NCBI GenBank assembly: GCA_026394015.1
Contig: JAPKZA010000216.1
Span: forward strand, 1 to 64,000
Source: Acidobacteriota bacterium
Lineage (GTDB): Bacteria > Acidobacteriota > Terriglobia > Bryobacterales > Bryobacteraceae
Direction: 5' to 3'
DNA length: 64,000 bases
In this document: positions 9,057 through 18,751 of the stretch, piece after piece
Numbering within the stretch: the first letter of the stretch is position 1
Layout of the letters: each line of letters opens with the position of its first letter
The notes under the pieces: generated by a model
The model's database searches: none
What the model was told of the DNA's origin: nothing
Seen by the model: the letters and a program-made list of their open reading frames with translations, nothing else
Made by a program: the position numbers and the translations under genes

Positions 9057-9729
9057 CGCACAGGCCGCTAGAAGCTGGTGGTTGGTCCTTCTAGCGACCA
9101 CACTCTGGGCCGCCGGTCCAAAGGAAGAAGCCACCCGCTATCAGGTCAGTTGGCCCAGCGGCCTCAGCCTCGGAGACGGTGAACTCGTCTCGACAAAAGA
9201 TGGCGACAAATGGAAGTTCACCCTCAAACTCGAAGCCGCCATCCCAGGCTTTAAAGTCCAGGACGTCTTCCGCAGCACCGTCGACCGCAACCTCTGCTCC
9301 GTCGAACTCGTTAAGGAATCGACCCACGGAACCCGAAAAGCCAAGGAGACCTCCTCCTACGCCCCCCCCACCGGCACCCGGGTCACCAGCGACGGCGGCG
9401 GCAAAAGCGAGTTCCCCGTGCCCGCCTGCGCGCATGACGCCCTCGGCTTCCTCTTCGTCGTCCGCGACCAACTCGCCAATGGCAAGGTCCCCGCGCCCCA
9501 GCAGATTTTCTTCGGAGCCCCTTACGACGTCCGCTTCGTCCTCGTCGGTGCCGAAAAGGTCACCGTCGGCGAAATCCTCACCGACACCGAGCATTTTAAA
9601 ATAACCGTGAAGGGCCCCAGCTCCCGCTTCGAGTTCGACGCCTATTTCGCCAAAGACGAAGCGCGAACCCTGGCGCTGGTCCGGGTACCATTTATGATGG
9701 GGAACTTCTCTCTCGAATGGGTTCGTTGA
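9049..9729 (+). CDS. Exported DUF3108-like protein
   Basis: 226 residues from an ATG that overlaps the previous gene by eight bases. The N-terminus (SWWLVLLATTLWAAGP) is a signal peptide. The mature part starts TRYQVSWPSGLSLGDGELV and is all beta strand, like the lipocalin-like DUF3108 family of periplasmic proteins. It has no catalytic motif. It overlaps the following GT4-methyltransferase gene by 13 bases, so it is fixed in the glycan operon. A role in export or lipid/glycan handling at the periplasmic side is possible but only inferred from location. Confidence 0.6.
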   Translation: MPSAQAARSWWLVLLATTLWAAGPKEEATRYQVSWPSGLSLGDGELVSTKDGDKWKFTLKLEAAIPGFKVQDVFRSTVDRNLCSVELVKESTHGTRKAKETSSYAPPTGTRVTSDGGGKSEFPVPACAHDALGFLFVVRDQLANGKVPAPQQIFFGAPYDVRFVLVGAEKVTVGEILTDTEHFKITVKGPSSRFEFDAYFAKDEARTLALVRVPFMMGNFSLEWVR

Positions 9730-11705
9730 AAATCTCTTTTTTCTCTCCAATGCCGCCCGCCAAAAGCGGCATCGCCGACTATTCGGCCGCGCTCGTCGAA
9801 GCTCTGCATCGCCACGCCCAAGTCACCGTTCAGGAACAAGCCGGCCCCGCCGCAGGCCTCGGCCTTTACCAAATCGGCAACAACGGCCATCATGCCTTCG
9901 TCTACGAAGAAGCCCTCCGCCACCCCGGCGTCGTCGTCCTCCACGAATCGAACCTCCACCACCTCATCACCGACCTCACCATCTGTCGCCAGGATTGGGA
10001 CGCCTACGTCGCCGCCTGCGAGTTCGACGGCGGTCCCGCCGCCCTCGCCTTCGCTGAACGCGTCCGCCGCCTCGAAGTCGGCCCCGACTACGAAGGCGTG
10101 CCCATGCTCAAACGCATCCTCGCCGCCAGCCGAGGCGTCATCGTCCACAGCGAAGCCGTCGCCCAGGACGTTCGCCGAGCCGGCTACTCCGGACCCCTCG
10201 CCAAAATCCCCCACGGCGCCTGGCTCCCCGAACTCGGCGACCGTATGGGCTTCCGTACCCGCCTCGGCCTCGACCAAGCCACCCCGCTCATCGGCATCTT
10301 CGGCTTCCTCAAACCCTACAAACGCATCGCCGAATCCCTCCGCGCCTTCAAACGCCTCATCCGCCTCCGCCCCGACGCCCGCATGGTCCTCGTCGGCGAA
10401 GCCCATCCCGATTTCCCCCTCGCCTCCCTCATCCGCGGCATGGGCCTCGAAGAACACGTCCGCCTCCTCGGCTTCACCCCCATCGAAGATTTCAACGGTT
10501 ACATCGCCGCCTGCGACGTAATTCTGAATCTCCGCTTCCCCACCGTCGGCGAAAGCTCCGGCACCCTCCTCCGCTCCCTCGGCATGGGCCGCGCCGTCAT
10601 CGTCAGCAACATCGGCAGCTTCGCCGAATACCCCGATTCCATCTGCCTCAAAGTGCCCGTCGACGCGACCGAAGAGGATACGATTTTCGAATATCTTAAC
10701 CTCCTCGTCAGCCGCCCCGAACTCGGCCGCCAGATGGGTGCCCGTGCCCGCGCCTGGGTCGAACAGGAGTGCAGCTGGGACATCTGCGCCCGCCAGTACG
10801 TCGACTTCCTAGACGCCGTCGAATCCGGCCGCACTTGGACCCCAGCCATAGTTGCCGCTCCGTTCCCAGCCCCCCCGGAAGAACCCATCGAAGCCCCGGC
10901 TCCAGTTGTCGAACCCGCCTACATCCAAACCTGGATGGCCGAAACCGAAGAGTCCAAACAATACGGCGAAATCCACCTCACCCGCTTCGAAAAAACCCTC
11001 GCCATCACCCCCCCCGGCTCGGCCCTCGACCGCATCCTCGAAATGGGCGCCTACCTCCAGATAACCCCGGCCCTCAAAAACAAACTCGGCTACGGCGAAG
11101 TCCGCGGCTGCTACTACGGCCCCGCCGGCGAAGTCGACCATCGCTCGGTCACCTCCTCGGAAGGCGAAACCTTCACCTGCGACGTCGACCTCTTCGACGC
11201 CGAAAAAGACATCTTCCCCTACCCCGACGAGTACTTCTCCACCGTCCTCTGCTGCGAGCTGATCGAGCATCTCCCCAGCGACCCCATGCACATGATGGCC
11301 GAGATCAACCGCATCCTCAAGCCCGGCGGACACTTCGTCGTGACGACGCCCAACATCGCCAGCCTCCGCGCCCTCCGCGCCGCCCTCGACGGCTACCACC
11401 CCGGCTTCTTCCCCGCCTACATCAAGCCCTCGAAGCCCGGCGAAGAGGTCGAAGCTCGCCACGCCCGCGAGTACACGCCCAAAGAAATCTACCTCCTCCT
11501 CCTCGACGCCGGCTTCGAGGTCGCCCTTCTCGAAACGGGCGAATTCCGCGACGTCCCCCGCCCCGAAGACCAGTGGATCCTCCACCTCCTCGAACGCTAT
11601 CTCCTCCCCACCACCCTCCGCGGCGACGGCATCTACGCCGTCGGCAAAAAGCTCGGGCCCATCCAAAAACGCTACCCCGCCTGGCTCTACGAAGGCGGCT
11701 CGTGA
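9717..11705 (+). CDS. GT4 glycosyltransferase fused to a SAM-dependent methyltransferase
   Basis: 662 residues. Residues 1 to about 365 are a GT4 enzyme (FFSPMPPAKSGIADYSAALV; IFGFLKPYKR; GESSGTLLRSLGMGRAVIVS). A Pro/Ala/Glu linker of about 35 residues follows. The C-terminal 250 residues are a class I methyltransferase: ILEMGAY at motif I, then FPYPDEYFSTVLCCELIEHL and RILKPGGHFVVTTPN at motifs II and III. Motif I is degenerate compared with the usual G-C-G, which may affect SAM binding. The fusion suggests sugar addition followed by methylation, a common chain-capping strategy for O-antigen-type polymers. The downstream permease gene overlaps it by four bases. Confidence 0.8.
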   Translation: MGSLKISFFSPMPPAKSGIADYSAALVEALHRHAQVTVQEQAGPAAGLGLYQIGNNGHHAFVYEEALRHPGVVVLHESNLHHLITDLTICRQDWDAYVAACEFDGGPAALAFAERVRRLEVGPDYEGVPMLKRILAASRGVIVHSEAVAQDVRRAGYSGPLAKIPHGAWLPELGDRMGFRTRLGLDQATPLIGIFGFLKPYKRIAESLRAFKRLIRLRPDARMVLVGEAHPDFPLASLIRGMGLEEHVRLLGFTPIEDFNGYIAACDVILNLRFPTVGESSGTLLRSLGMGRAVIVSNIGSFAEYPDSICLKVPVDATEEDTIFEYLNLLVSRPELGRQMGARARAWVEQECSWDICARQYVDFLDAVESGRTWTPAIVAAPFPAPPEEPIEAPAPVVEPAYIQTWMAETEESKQYGEIHLTRFEKTLAITPPGSALDRILEMGAYLQITPALKNKLGYGEVRGCYYGPAGEVDHRSVTSSEGETFTCDVDLFDAEKDIFPYPDEYFSTVLCCELIEHLPSDPMHMMAEINRILKPGGHFVVTTPNIASLRALRAALDGYHPGFFPAYIKPSKPGEEVEARHAREYTPKEIYLLLLDAGFEVALLETGEFRDVPRPEDQWILHLLERYLLPTTLRGDGIYAVGKKLGPIQKRYPAWLYEGGS

Positions 11706-12817
11706 ACACCGAAGTCCAGTTCGACCCCGGCGCCGGGCGCCATGCGGGCTGGCAGGTATTCGAAGCAGCCAGCGGCCTCTGCGTCGAAGAAGGCCCCTGG
11801 GGCCCCGGCGGCACGATGACCGTTGCCCTCCCCGACTCCGACGGCGACTACCGCGTTCTCATCTCCTCCATCGACGTCGAAAAAGGCTGGGGCTACGATC
11901 GCGGCGAACGCTTCCTCCTCCTCGAAGCTCGCGTCCGCAACGGCCAATCGAAAGTCCGCCAGCGCGAAACCACCATGCGCCGCCTCCGCTGGCAGATGCT
12001 GCCCGGCCAAGCCCTGCAACTGCTCATCGAACCCTGGCAAGTGCTCTATAGCAATCGCAGCCTCATCGCCGCGATGGTCCATCGCGACGTCACCAGCCGC
12101 TACCGCGGTTCCTTCGGCAACATGGCCTGGAGCCTGCTCAACCCCCTGCTCCTCATGCTGACGTACTTCTTCGTCTTCGGCATCGTCCTCCAAACCCGCT
12201 TCCCCGGCGACGAGGGCCAAGCCGGGTTCGTTCTGTATTTCCTCTGCGGCATGCTCCCTTGGCTCGCCTTCTCGGAAGCGATCGGCCGTGCCCCCGGCGT
12301 CATCTGGGAACATCGAAACTTCGTCAAGAAACTCGTCTTCCCCGTCGAAATCCTGCCCATCAACATCACCTTCGCCGGCCTCGCCAGCAGCGGCCTCGCC
12401 CTCGTCGTCTACCTCTTTCTGCTCATGGGCACCCGCGAACGCATCCCTCTCGAAGCCCTCTGGCTGCCGATTTACATCGTCCCCCAGGTCCTGCTCACGA
12501 TGGGCGTCGCTTGGCTCTTCGCCGCCATCGGCGTCTACCTCCGCGACCTCATCCAGGTCAACGGCTTCCTGTTGACCCTCGTCTTCTTCCTCACTCCGAT
12601 CTGCTATCCCCAGGCTTCCCTTCCCGCCTGGGCCTGGCCCATCCTCCAGCGCAGCCCCATCTACAAGCTCGTCTATGGCTACCGGATGTTATTCCTCGAA
12701 AACTCCGGCCCCGCCTGGCAGGAAGTCGCCCGCGTTTGGGTCTATGCGCTCCTCATCTTTTACGTCGGCTACGCCGTCTTCCGAAAGCTGAAAAAAGGCT
12801 TCGTCGACGTGATGTGA
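11702..12817 (+). CDS. ABC-2 type polysaccharide export permease with extra N-terminal domain
   Basis: 371 residues from a GTG that overlaps the upstream TGA (GTGA). Residues 1 to about 95 form a beta-rich soluble segment (WQVFEAASGLCVEEGPWG; DYRVLISSIDVEKGWGYDRG). The Wzm/TagG-like permease follows, with VHRDVTSRYRGSFGNMAWSL and six predicted membrane spans ending in FRKLKKGFVDVM. Such permeases move undecaprenyl-linked polysaccharide across the inner membrane with an ATPase partner (Wzt/TagH). No ATPase gene occurs here: the next gene is convergent, ten bases away. The N-terminal domain is not usual for the family and could sense or bind the glycan; that is inference. Confidence 0.8.
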   Translation: MNTEVQFDPGAGRHAGWQVFEAASGLCVEEGPWGPGGTMTVALPDSDGDYRVLISSIDVEKGWGYDRGERFLLLEARVRNGQSKVRQRETTMRRLRWQMLPGQALQLLIEPWQVLYSNRSLIAAMVHRDVTSRYRGSFGNMAWSLLNPLLLMLTYFFVFGIVLQTRFPGDEGQAGFVLYFLCGMLPWLAFSEAIGRAPGVIWEHRNFVKKLVFPVEILPINITFAGLASSGLALVVYLFLLMGTRERIPLEALWLPIYIVPQVLLTMGVAWLFAAIGVYLRDLIQVNGFLLTLVFFLTPICYPQASLPAWAWPILQRSPIYKLVYGYRMLFLENSGPAWQEVARVWVYALLIFYVGYAVFRKLKKGFVDVM

Positions 12818-12827
12818 GGCCCGGCCT

Positions 12828-15107
12828 CTACTTCGCCTTAATCCGCACCGCGATCGTATCCGGAGCCGCCGACAGATTCTGCTGCGTGCTCCGCGTCTCA
12901 ATCCGGCCCGCCACCGCAATCGTATAGTTCCCCGGCTCCGCCGCCGGCGTCGCTTCGATGAAGAACGTCCGCTCCGTCTCGTCCTCGTTCAGCAACACCC
13001 CGTTCAGCCCAAAATCCGGCAGCTTCACCCGCGGCGGCAAATTCACCACGTCCACCGGCACCCGGCCCGCAAAGCCATTGTGCCGCGTGATCTTCACCTT
13101 GATCGCCGCCGTCTCGCCCGGCGCCATCTCCACCACGCGCGTCTCCGAAGTCATCAACACGTCCGGTGCCGCCCCCAACGCCACCAACTTCAAGTGGTCC
13201 TCCGGGCTCGCCCACCGCGTCACGCCCAGCGCCGAACCCGTCACCGCAAACGGAAACGCCGCCGCAGCCTGTGCGTCCGCCGCCGCCGTCAGCAACAACA
13301 CCGCCGCGTTCTGGTTCGGCTGAATCTGCGTCTTCGTCGCAGTAAATCCCTTCGGCAACGCAGCGAACGCTACGTCAATCGGCCCCGCATAACCGTCCAG
13401 CCGCATCGCCGTCACCGTCAACGGAATCGTCGCCCCCCGCGGCACGTTCGGATTCCGCGGATTCACCGATAGCCGGAAGTCCGGCCGCGGCTCCCGAATG
13501 TTCAACCGATACGAACCGGTCGCCCCCGTCACATCCCGCAGCACCAACTGGTAGTCGCCATCCGCCGGAGCCGTAAACGTCAAATACGAGTCCTTACTAA
13601 ACCCCGGTCCCCCGTCGTCGTTCTGCGCATACAGCCGAGTCACCGGCAATCCGTTCGGCGCAAACTGCGTCCCCGGCGGATGAATCTGCACTTTATAAAT
13701 CGCTTTGTCGATCGCATGAGCCTCGGCCGCCGTATTGAAAAACGTCACTCGCTGGCCGCCCAACGCTTCGTACCGAATGTCCTCGTCCGGCCCGCGGGGC
13801 AACTCCGAAACCCGCACAATCTCCCGGCCCAGCATCATGTAGTCGCCCGCGTTGATGTTGTTCCAATGCGTAATCCGAATGCCCGGCTGCGCCGAATCAT
13901 GGTCCCGCAGCGTCGTGTACGTCGAGACCACCGGCCGCACCGCCGCCACTTCAATCGATTTCCCCGCCGCCGTCTGCACCTCAATCGTCGTATCCAGCTC
14001 CGATCCCAACCGCCGCGCCATCACCTCAAACACCAGCGCCTGCCCCTTCTTCGCCGCAAACGGAAACCGGTGAACATCGTTCGCCTTGCCCAGCTTGCCA
14101 TTCAACGTCACCGGCAGCGCCAGCTTCGCCGAAGGCTGCGAAACCATCATCTCCGGGTCCGTGCCCAACGCCAACTTCACCTTGTTGTAAGCCGCCGCCG
14201 GTCGCACCGAAACCGCAAACGGATCGTCCAAACCCGGCGTCCCCTTCGCGTCCATCGTTGCCGGCAAATTGAACCCGGTCAACTGAATCTTGGCCATCTG
14301 ATCCTTCCGCAGTCCCAACGGGAAAACCTGCGAAACGAACCCAAACTCGCCCACCTTAATCCGGTACATGTGCCCCGCCCGGCCCGACCGTTCGTAGTCC
14401 GCAATCCGCACGAAATACGTCCCGGCCTTCGCAAACTTGTGCGCGAAGTCCGGCGTCCCCCCGTCTTCCCCATAGGTCTTCACCACCACCCCAGCCCCGT
14501 CCAGAATACTGATCACCGGCTGCAAGCTTGACCCAATCTTGTCCGACGAATTCTCAAACACCAGCATCTGGTTCGCCCGCACCGTGATCTTGAACAGATC
14601 CACATCGCCCGGCTTCGAAATCGCCCCCGTCAACACCGCCGGCAGGTACGTCTCCACCGCGCTCGCAATCGTATCGTTCGGCTCCTTATCCGTCGCCTCC
14701 CCCACGTAGGGTTCAATCAGCAACGTCCCCTCCGGCGAAGTCCCCAGCGGCGTCAACAACCGAAACGAAGCGTCACCAATCTCGGCCTCCGGGTCAATAT
14801 CCACCTCCACCGTCACCTGGTTCCGCGGCGGCAACGGGCCCACGTCAATCGACGACTGCGTCCCGTTCGCCCCAATCCGGACATCGGCCATATCGGGCAG
14901 CTCTTTCACCCGCAAAATCTTCCCCTTGATCCGCGGATCCGAAAAGTAAATCGCCGAAGCCTTCGCCAGGTTGAACCCTTCAATCACGAGCTCCGCCGTC
15001 ATCCCGCGTGCAATCCCGCGGGGAACAATCGACTGCACCGTGGGCGGCGTCGACCGGGGAGACTGAGCCAAGGCGGCAACGGCAACAAGGGCGAGCAGGT
15101 AGCGCAT
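12828..15107 (-). CDS. Exported PPC-domain (bacterial pre-peptidase C-terminal-like) protein
   Basis: 759 residues from the ATG giving MRYLLALVAVAALAQ, a Sec signal; the frame stays open upstream but that part is not coding-like. The mature protein begins with a TIG-like beta domain (VQSIVPRGIARGMTAELVIEG), then PPC domains (DKEPNDTIASA, GDVDLFKITV; FAKAGTYFVRIADYE) and later Ig-like sandwiches. It contains no evident catalytic site and is probably periplasmic or surface bound. It is the last gene of the DUF1501 operon, seven bases behind the cytochrome-WD40 gene. In planctomycetes and Solibacter such proteins accompany DUF1549/DUF1553 proteins; their function is unknown. Confidence 0.75.
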   Translation of the reverse strand: MRYLLALVAVAALAQSPRSTPPTVQSIVPRGIARGMTAELVIEGFNLAKASAIYFSDPRIKGKILRVKELPDMADVRIGANGTQSSIDVGPLPPRNQVTVEVDIDPEAEIGDASFRLLTPLGTSPEGTLLIEPYVGEATDKEPNDTIASAVETYLPAVLTGAISKPGDVDLFKITVRANQMLVFENSSDKIGSSLQPVISILDGAGVVVKTYGEDGGTPDFAHKFAKAGTYFVRIADYERSGRAGHMYRIKVGEFGFVSQVFPLGLRKDQMAKIQLTGFNLPATMDAKGTPGLDDPFAVSVRPAAAYNKVKLALGTDPEMMVSQPSAKLALPVTLNGKLGKANDVHRFPFAAKKGQALVFEVMARRLGSELDTTIEVQTAAGKSIEVAAVRPVVSTYTTLRDHDSAQPGIRITHWNNINAGDYMMLGREIVRVSELPRGPDEDIRYEALGGQRVTFFNTAAEAHAIDKAIYKVQIHPPGTQFAPNGLPVTRLYAQNDDGGPGFSKDSYLTFTAPADGDYQLVLRDVTGATGSYRLNIREPRPDFRLSVNPRNPNVPRGATIPLTVTAMRLDGYAGPIDVAFAALPKGFTATKTQIQPNQNAAVLLLTAAADAQAAAAFPFAVTGSALGVTRWASPEDHLKLVALGAAPDVLMTSETRVVEMAPGETAAIKVKITRHNGFAGRVPVDVVNLPPRVKLPDFGLNGVLLNEDETERTFFIEATPAAEPGNYTIAVAGRIETRSTQQNLSAAPDTIAVRIKAK

Positions 15108-15114
15108 AAAAATC

Positions 15115-16347
15115 CTATTTGACCGAATAAGTTTGGGTGGTGCCATCAAGCCGGGAGACTTGCAGGCTTTGGCCATCGGGAGTAAAAACCAGTCCCGTGG
15201 GCCAGTCCGATTGCGACGCGATCGTTTTCAATTCCGTCAGATCCGCCGTGCGAAACAGTTTCACCGATCGGTCCGCCGACCCCGAAGCCAGCAACGTCCC
15301 ATCGGGCGAAAACGCGAGCTGCAAAATCACGTCCTCATGAGCAATCAACGAATTCTTCAGCGCCCCGGCCTTCGGCGTCAGGTCCCAAAGCCGAATCGAT
15401 TTATCAACGCCCGCCGCCGCCGCCAACTTCCCATCCGCCGAAACGATCACCGTCTGCAACGCATCGGTGGACTCGGACAAAGTGAACAGCCGTTCCCCCG
15501 TCGCCGGGTCCCACACCTTCACGGACCGATCCGCCGAAGCCGACAAAAGCCGCGTCCCATCCGGTGAAAACGCCAGGCTATACACCGCATCAATGTGATC
15601 CTTCAACGGCCGAATCTGCTTGCCGGTAGTCGTGTCCCACAGGTAGATCATCTTGTCGTAGCTAGCCGTCGCCAGCGTCTTGCCGTCCGGCGAAAAAGCC
15701 ACCGCATAAATGCAGTCTTTATGCCCGTTGATCGTCAGCTTCTCCGACTTCCCCGCCACATCCCAAATCTTCACTTCCCCGCGCTGCCCCGGCAGCCCAC
15801 CAGCCGCCGCCAGCATCGTTCCGTCCTTGCTGAAGGCCACCGCCCGCACCGTCGACAGATGCCCCGCCAATACGGCGTCATTCAGCCGAACACTCTTGTA
15901 CGCCGCATACGCCGTCCGCTTGCCGTCCGCCGTCTGCGCCATCGCAAAAATCTGCGGCTTCGGAGCCACCCGCGGCTGTATATCCGGAATCCGATTCGCG
16001 TTCCGCACCACAGTCGCTTTGTCCGGCCCCTTCGCCCCCGCGTTGATCCAATTCCGAATCACGTCCAACTCGGCCGGCGCGAGCGAACGACCGTCCATCG
16101 GCATGAACGGCTCCTTCTTCCCCGCCGACATCAGGAACAGCCGAGACTCCTCCGCCTTGCCCGGAACCACGATCTGCCCGTGATTCCCGCCCGTCCGAAT
16201 CCCGCCAATCGTCTCCAGATCCAGCGACCCCATCTTCACCCCATGGGCATGACAATCCAAACAATACTTGCGAAAAACCGGCTGCAAATCAGCTTCGAAA
16301 TCCTGCGCGAAGGCGGCAACGGCAATGAAAAAAGGAACCCAGCGCAT
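15115..16347 (-). CDS. Planctomycete-type cytochrome c domain fused to WD40 repeats
   Basis: 410 residues with signal peptide MRWVPFFIAVAAFAQ. A heme-binding CLDCH (Cys29, Cys32, His33) lies in a PSCyt1-like domain that ends MDGRSLAPAELDVIRNWINAG. From about residue 135 come WD40 repeats (for example AVAFSPDGKTLATASYDKMI and LAFSPDGTRLLSASADRSVK). The protein is expected to be periplasmic, with one heme and a protein-binding propeller. It lies one base after the DUF1549 stop and seven before the PPC gene, so the set is clearly an operon. Its electron partner is not known. Confidence 0.85.
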   Translation of the reverse strand: MRWVPFFIAVAAFAQDFEADLQPVFRKYCLDCHAHGVKMGSLDLETIGGIRTGGNHGQIVVPGKAEESRLFLMSAGKKEPFMPMDGRSLAPAELDVIRNWINAGAKGPDKATVVRNANRIPDIQPRVAPKPQIFAMAQTADGKRTAYAAYKSVRLNDAVLAGHLSTVRAVAFSKDGTMLAAAGGLPGQRGEVKIWDVAGKSEKLTINGHKDCIYAVAFSPDGKTLATASYDKMIYLWDTTTGKQIRPLKDHIDAVYSLAFSPDGTRLLSASADRSVKVWDPATGERLFTLSESTDALQTVIVSADGKLAAAAGVDKSIRLWDLTPKAGALKNSLIAHEDVILQLAFSPDGTLLASGSADRSVKLFRTADLTELKTIASQSDWPTGLVFTPDGQSLQVSRLDGTTQTYSVK

Positions 16348-16348
16348 G

Positions 16349-18748
16349 TTAGTAGTTAAAGAGGAATTCCTTACTCGTCAGCAGGCTCCAAGCCAGGTCT
16401 TCCAGACCCTCCTGCTTGCTCTGCTTGGTCTCCACCATCAGCTTCTGCAACTGCGCAAACTCCTCCGGTCGAGGCAACCGCGAGTACGCCGTCAAGTACA
16501 AATGCTCCAGCACCTTCCGGTCCGACAAGCCCAGCTTCAACAGCAGCGCGATATTGCCCTGCGGGTCTGACAACTTCTTGTTCAACGTATCGCCGTTGAT
16601 CACGTGCAGCGCCTGCGAAATCGACGGGTCCGAACTCCGCTCCGCCGCATCGCAAAGGATCCGCTCCGGCCGCCCAAACGAAGTCAAAAACTGGCTTTGC
16701 ACCCGCACGTCCGGCAACTGCATCGCCCGCGTCGCCGCCGGGTAGCCGCCGAATGCGGTCGGCACCCCGGTCACCTGCGACATCGCATCCAGCAGCACTT
16801 CGGCCGGCAACCGCTTAATCACATACTTCGAATAGAAAACGTTGTCCGCCTGGTTCGTCGCGTTGGCTTCGGACGAAAGCTGATAAACCGCGCTGTTCAT
16901 AATCGTCCGCATCAAGTGCTTCAGGTCATAACCATGCTTCACGAAGTCCGCTGATACCGCCGCAAACAGCTCTTCGTTCGAAGCCGGGTTCGTCGCCCGC
17001 ACGTCATCGTACGGGTGCACAATCCCCCGCCCTAGAAAATTCGCCCACACCCGGTTCACAATGTTCCGCGTGAAGTAGTCGTTATCTTTCGTCAGCCAGT
17101 TGGCGAAATGAACCCGCCGGTCAGCCGTCGAATCCAGCGACATCGCCTTGCCGTCCAGCGGCGTCGGGTCCAGCGGCCGCAGCAGCCGAGGATGGTTAAT
17201 GTCCCCCGAAGTCTTCGCAAACACGACGTTGTCCGTCGCCGTATTCCCGTTCTTGATCCCCACCCGCGCAAACAGATTAGCGAACTCATAATACTGCCGC
17301 TGCGTCCACTTCTCCATCGGATGGTTATGACAACGGGCACACGTCAACCGTTGCCCCAAAAACGCCTGCGTCACGTTCTCCGCCATCTCGATCGTGTCTT
17401 TATGCAACACGAAATAGTTCAGCGCCCCGTTCTGCCGCGTCGACCCCGATCCCGTAAAAATGTCCCGCGCAAACTGGTCCCACGGCTTGTTGGTCGCGAC
17501 CGAATCCCGGATCCAGTTGTAGAAAGCCCACATCGAAGGAGTCCGCAGCTTCCGCGAACTAACCAGCAAAAGGTCCGAATACTTATAAGCCCAGTAGTCG
17601 GCATACTCATCGCGATTCAGTAGCTGGTCCACCAGCTTCGCCCGCTTGTTCGGGTCCTGATCAGCGAGAAAGGTTTCCACCTCATCCGCCGTCGGCAAAA
17701 TCCCCGCCGCGTCCAAAAACGCCCGCCGCATAAACGTCGAATCGTCCGCCTGTTTCGAAGGCACCAAGTTCAACGAGGTCCACTTAGCAAGTGCTAGGTT
17801 GTCAATGAAGTTGCGGGGCTTGAAGTCGCTCACCACCGGGTTCGCGTTCACAAACGGAACCGTCACCCGCGCATACAGCACCTTCGAATCGAACCACAGC
17901 GTGATCGCCGATTCCCCGTGCCCGGTCAGCTTCACAAACCCGGTATCATCCACCGTCGCCACGCCCTCGTTGGCCGACGTGTACTTCACCCAGTTGGTAA
18001 CGTCCTCCGTCCGACCGTCCGAATACTTCGCCCGCACGATCAACTGCTGCGTCGCCCCCGGAGCCAAAATCGACGCCGGCGGATACACCTCCAGCCCGGT
18101 AATCGCCGCGTCCTTCTCCACCGGCGGAGGAGCCCCCGCCGCGATCCACTCCGCGATCACCCGATACTCCAGCGAGTCGGTCTTAAACCGCAATCCGCCC
18201 ATATGCGGCACGGCGAAGGTCGGCTTCAGCAGTAGCAACGATTGCGACGGCTCCGCCAGGTTCACCCGGCGGGCCGCCGACTGCCGCGTCAGCGTGTCGA
18301 AATCCACTTCCGGGTCATAACCCCGCAACGTCAGCTTAAATCCGTTCTTCCCCGCCAGCGCCCCATGGCAAGCCCCCTGATTGCATCCCGTCTTCGTCAG
18401 CACCGGCATCACATGGTTCTTGAACGACCAAGTAAAGGCGGACTTCGCATTCCGAACCTTCACCGTCAACGACGCCGTCATGTTGTCTTTCGTCGCCGTG
18501 ATCCGCGTCTCACCATCCGACCGCGGCGTCACCAACCCCGTCGGCGAAACAATCGCCACCGATGGGTTCGACGACGACCAAGCCGCCAGCCGAGTCCAGT
18601 CCGCCTGCGCTGTCTCCAACTGAGCCTCCGCCAGCAACTGCTGGCGAGACTCCGGCGTCGACAGCGTCACCTCCTTCGGGAAGATCGAAAGAGACGGGGC
18701 GGCCATCAGCAAAGCCGCCGTAAACGGGAACAAAAAATAATGGCGCAT
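16349..18748 (-). CDS. DUF1549/DUF1553 protein with Ig-like and cytochrome-like segments
   Basis: 799 residues with a signal peptide. After an Ig-like (Big_2) N-terminal domain (SNPSVAIVSPTGLVTPRSDG) comes CNQGACH (Cys122-His128), the spaced heme-like motif typical of these proteins. A second Big_2-like unit, DUF1549 (DNLALAKWTSLNLVPS; RRAFLDAAGILPTADEVETF), a CARCH motif near residue 480, and DUF1553 (GRPERILCDAAERSSDPSIS; HLYLTAYSRLPRPEE) follow. The family is abundant in planctomycetes and Solibacter and is thought to be periplasmic and redox linked, but no activity is proven. It is three bases from the DUF1501 gene. Confidence 0.9.
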   Translation of the reverse strand: MRHYFLFPFTAALLMAAPSLSIFPKEVTLSTPESRQQLLAEAQLETAQADWTRLAAWSSSNPSVAIVSPTGLVTPRSDGETRITATKDNMTASLTVKVRNAKSAFTWSFKNHVMPVLTKTGCNQGACHGALAGKNGFKLTLRGYDPEVDFDTLTRQSAARRVNLAEPSQSLLLLKPTFAVPHMGGLRFKTDSLEYRVIAEWIAAGAPPPVEKDAAITGLEVYPPASILAPGATQQLIVRAKYSDGRTEDVTNWVKYTSANEGVATVDDTGFVKLTGHGESAITLWFDSKVLYARVTVPFVNANPVVSDFKPRNFIDNLALAKWTSLNLVPSKQADDSTFMRRAFLDAAGILPTADEVETFLADQDPNKRAKLVDQLLNRDEYADYWAYKYSDLLLVSSRKLRTPSMWAFYNWIRDSVATNKPWDQFARDIFTGSGSTRQNGALNYFVLHKDTIEMAENVTQAFLGQRLTCARCHNHPMEKWTQRQYYEFANLFARVGIKNGNTATDNVVFAKTSGDINHPRLLRPLDPTPLDGKAMSLDSTADRRVHFANWLTKDNDYFTRNIVNRVWANFLGRGIVHPYDDVRATNPASNEELFAAVSADFVKHGYDLKHLMRTIMNSAVYQLSSEANATNQADNVFYSKYVIKRLPAEVLLDAMSQVTGVPTAFGGYPAATRAMQLPDVRVQSQFLTSFGRPERILCDAAERSSDPSISQALHVINGDTLNKKLSDPQGNIALLLKLGLSDRKVLEHLYLTAYSRLPRPEEFAQLQKLMVETKQSKQEGLEDLAWSLLTSKEFLFNY

Positions 18749-18751
18749 GGC

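Noticed and set aside
10769-11701. Possible upstream extension of the permease gene
   Set aside because: Arg/Pro-rich shadow of the GT4-methyltransferase gene; the GTG at 11702 overlaps its stop as expected for a coupled start.
12815-12830. Terminator hairpin between the permease and the convergent PPC gene
   Set aside because: A GAGGCC/GGCCTC inverted repeat exists but leaves almost no loop and has no T run.
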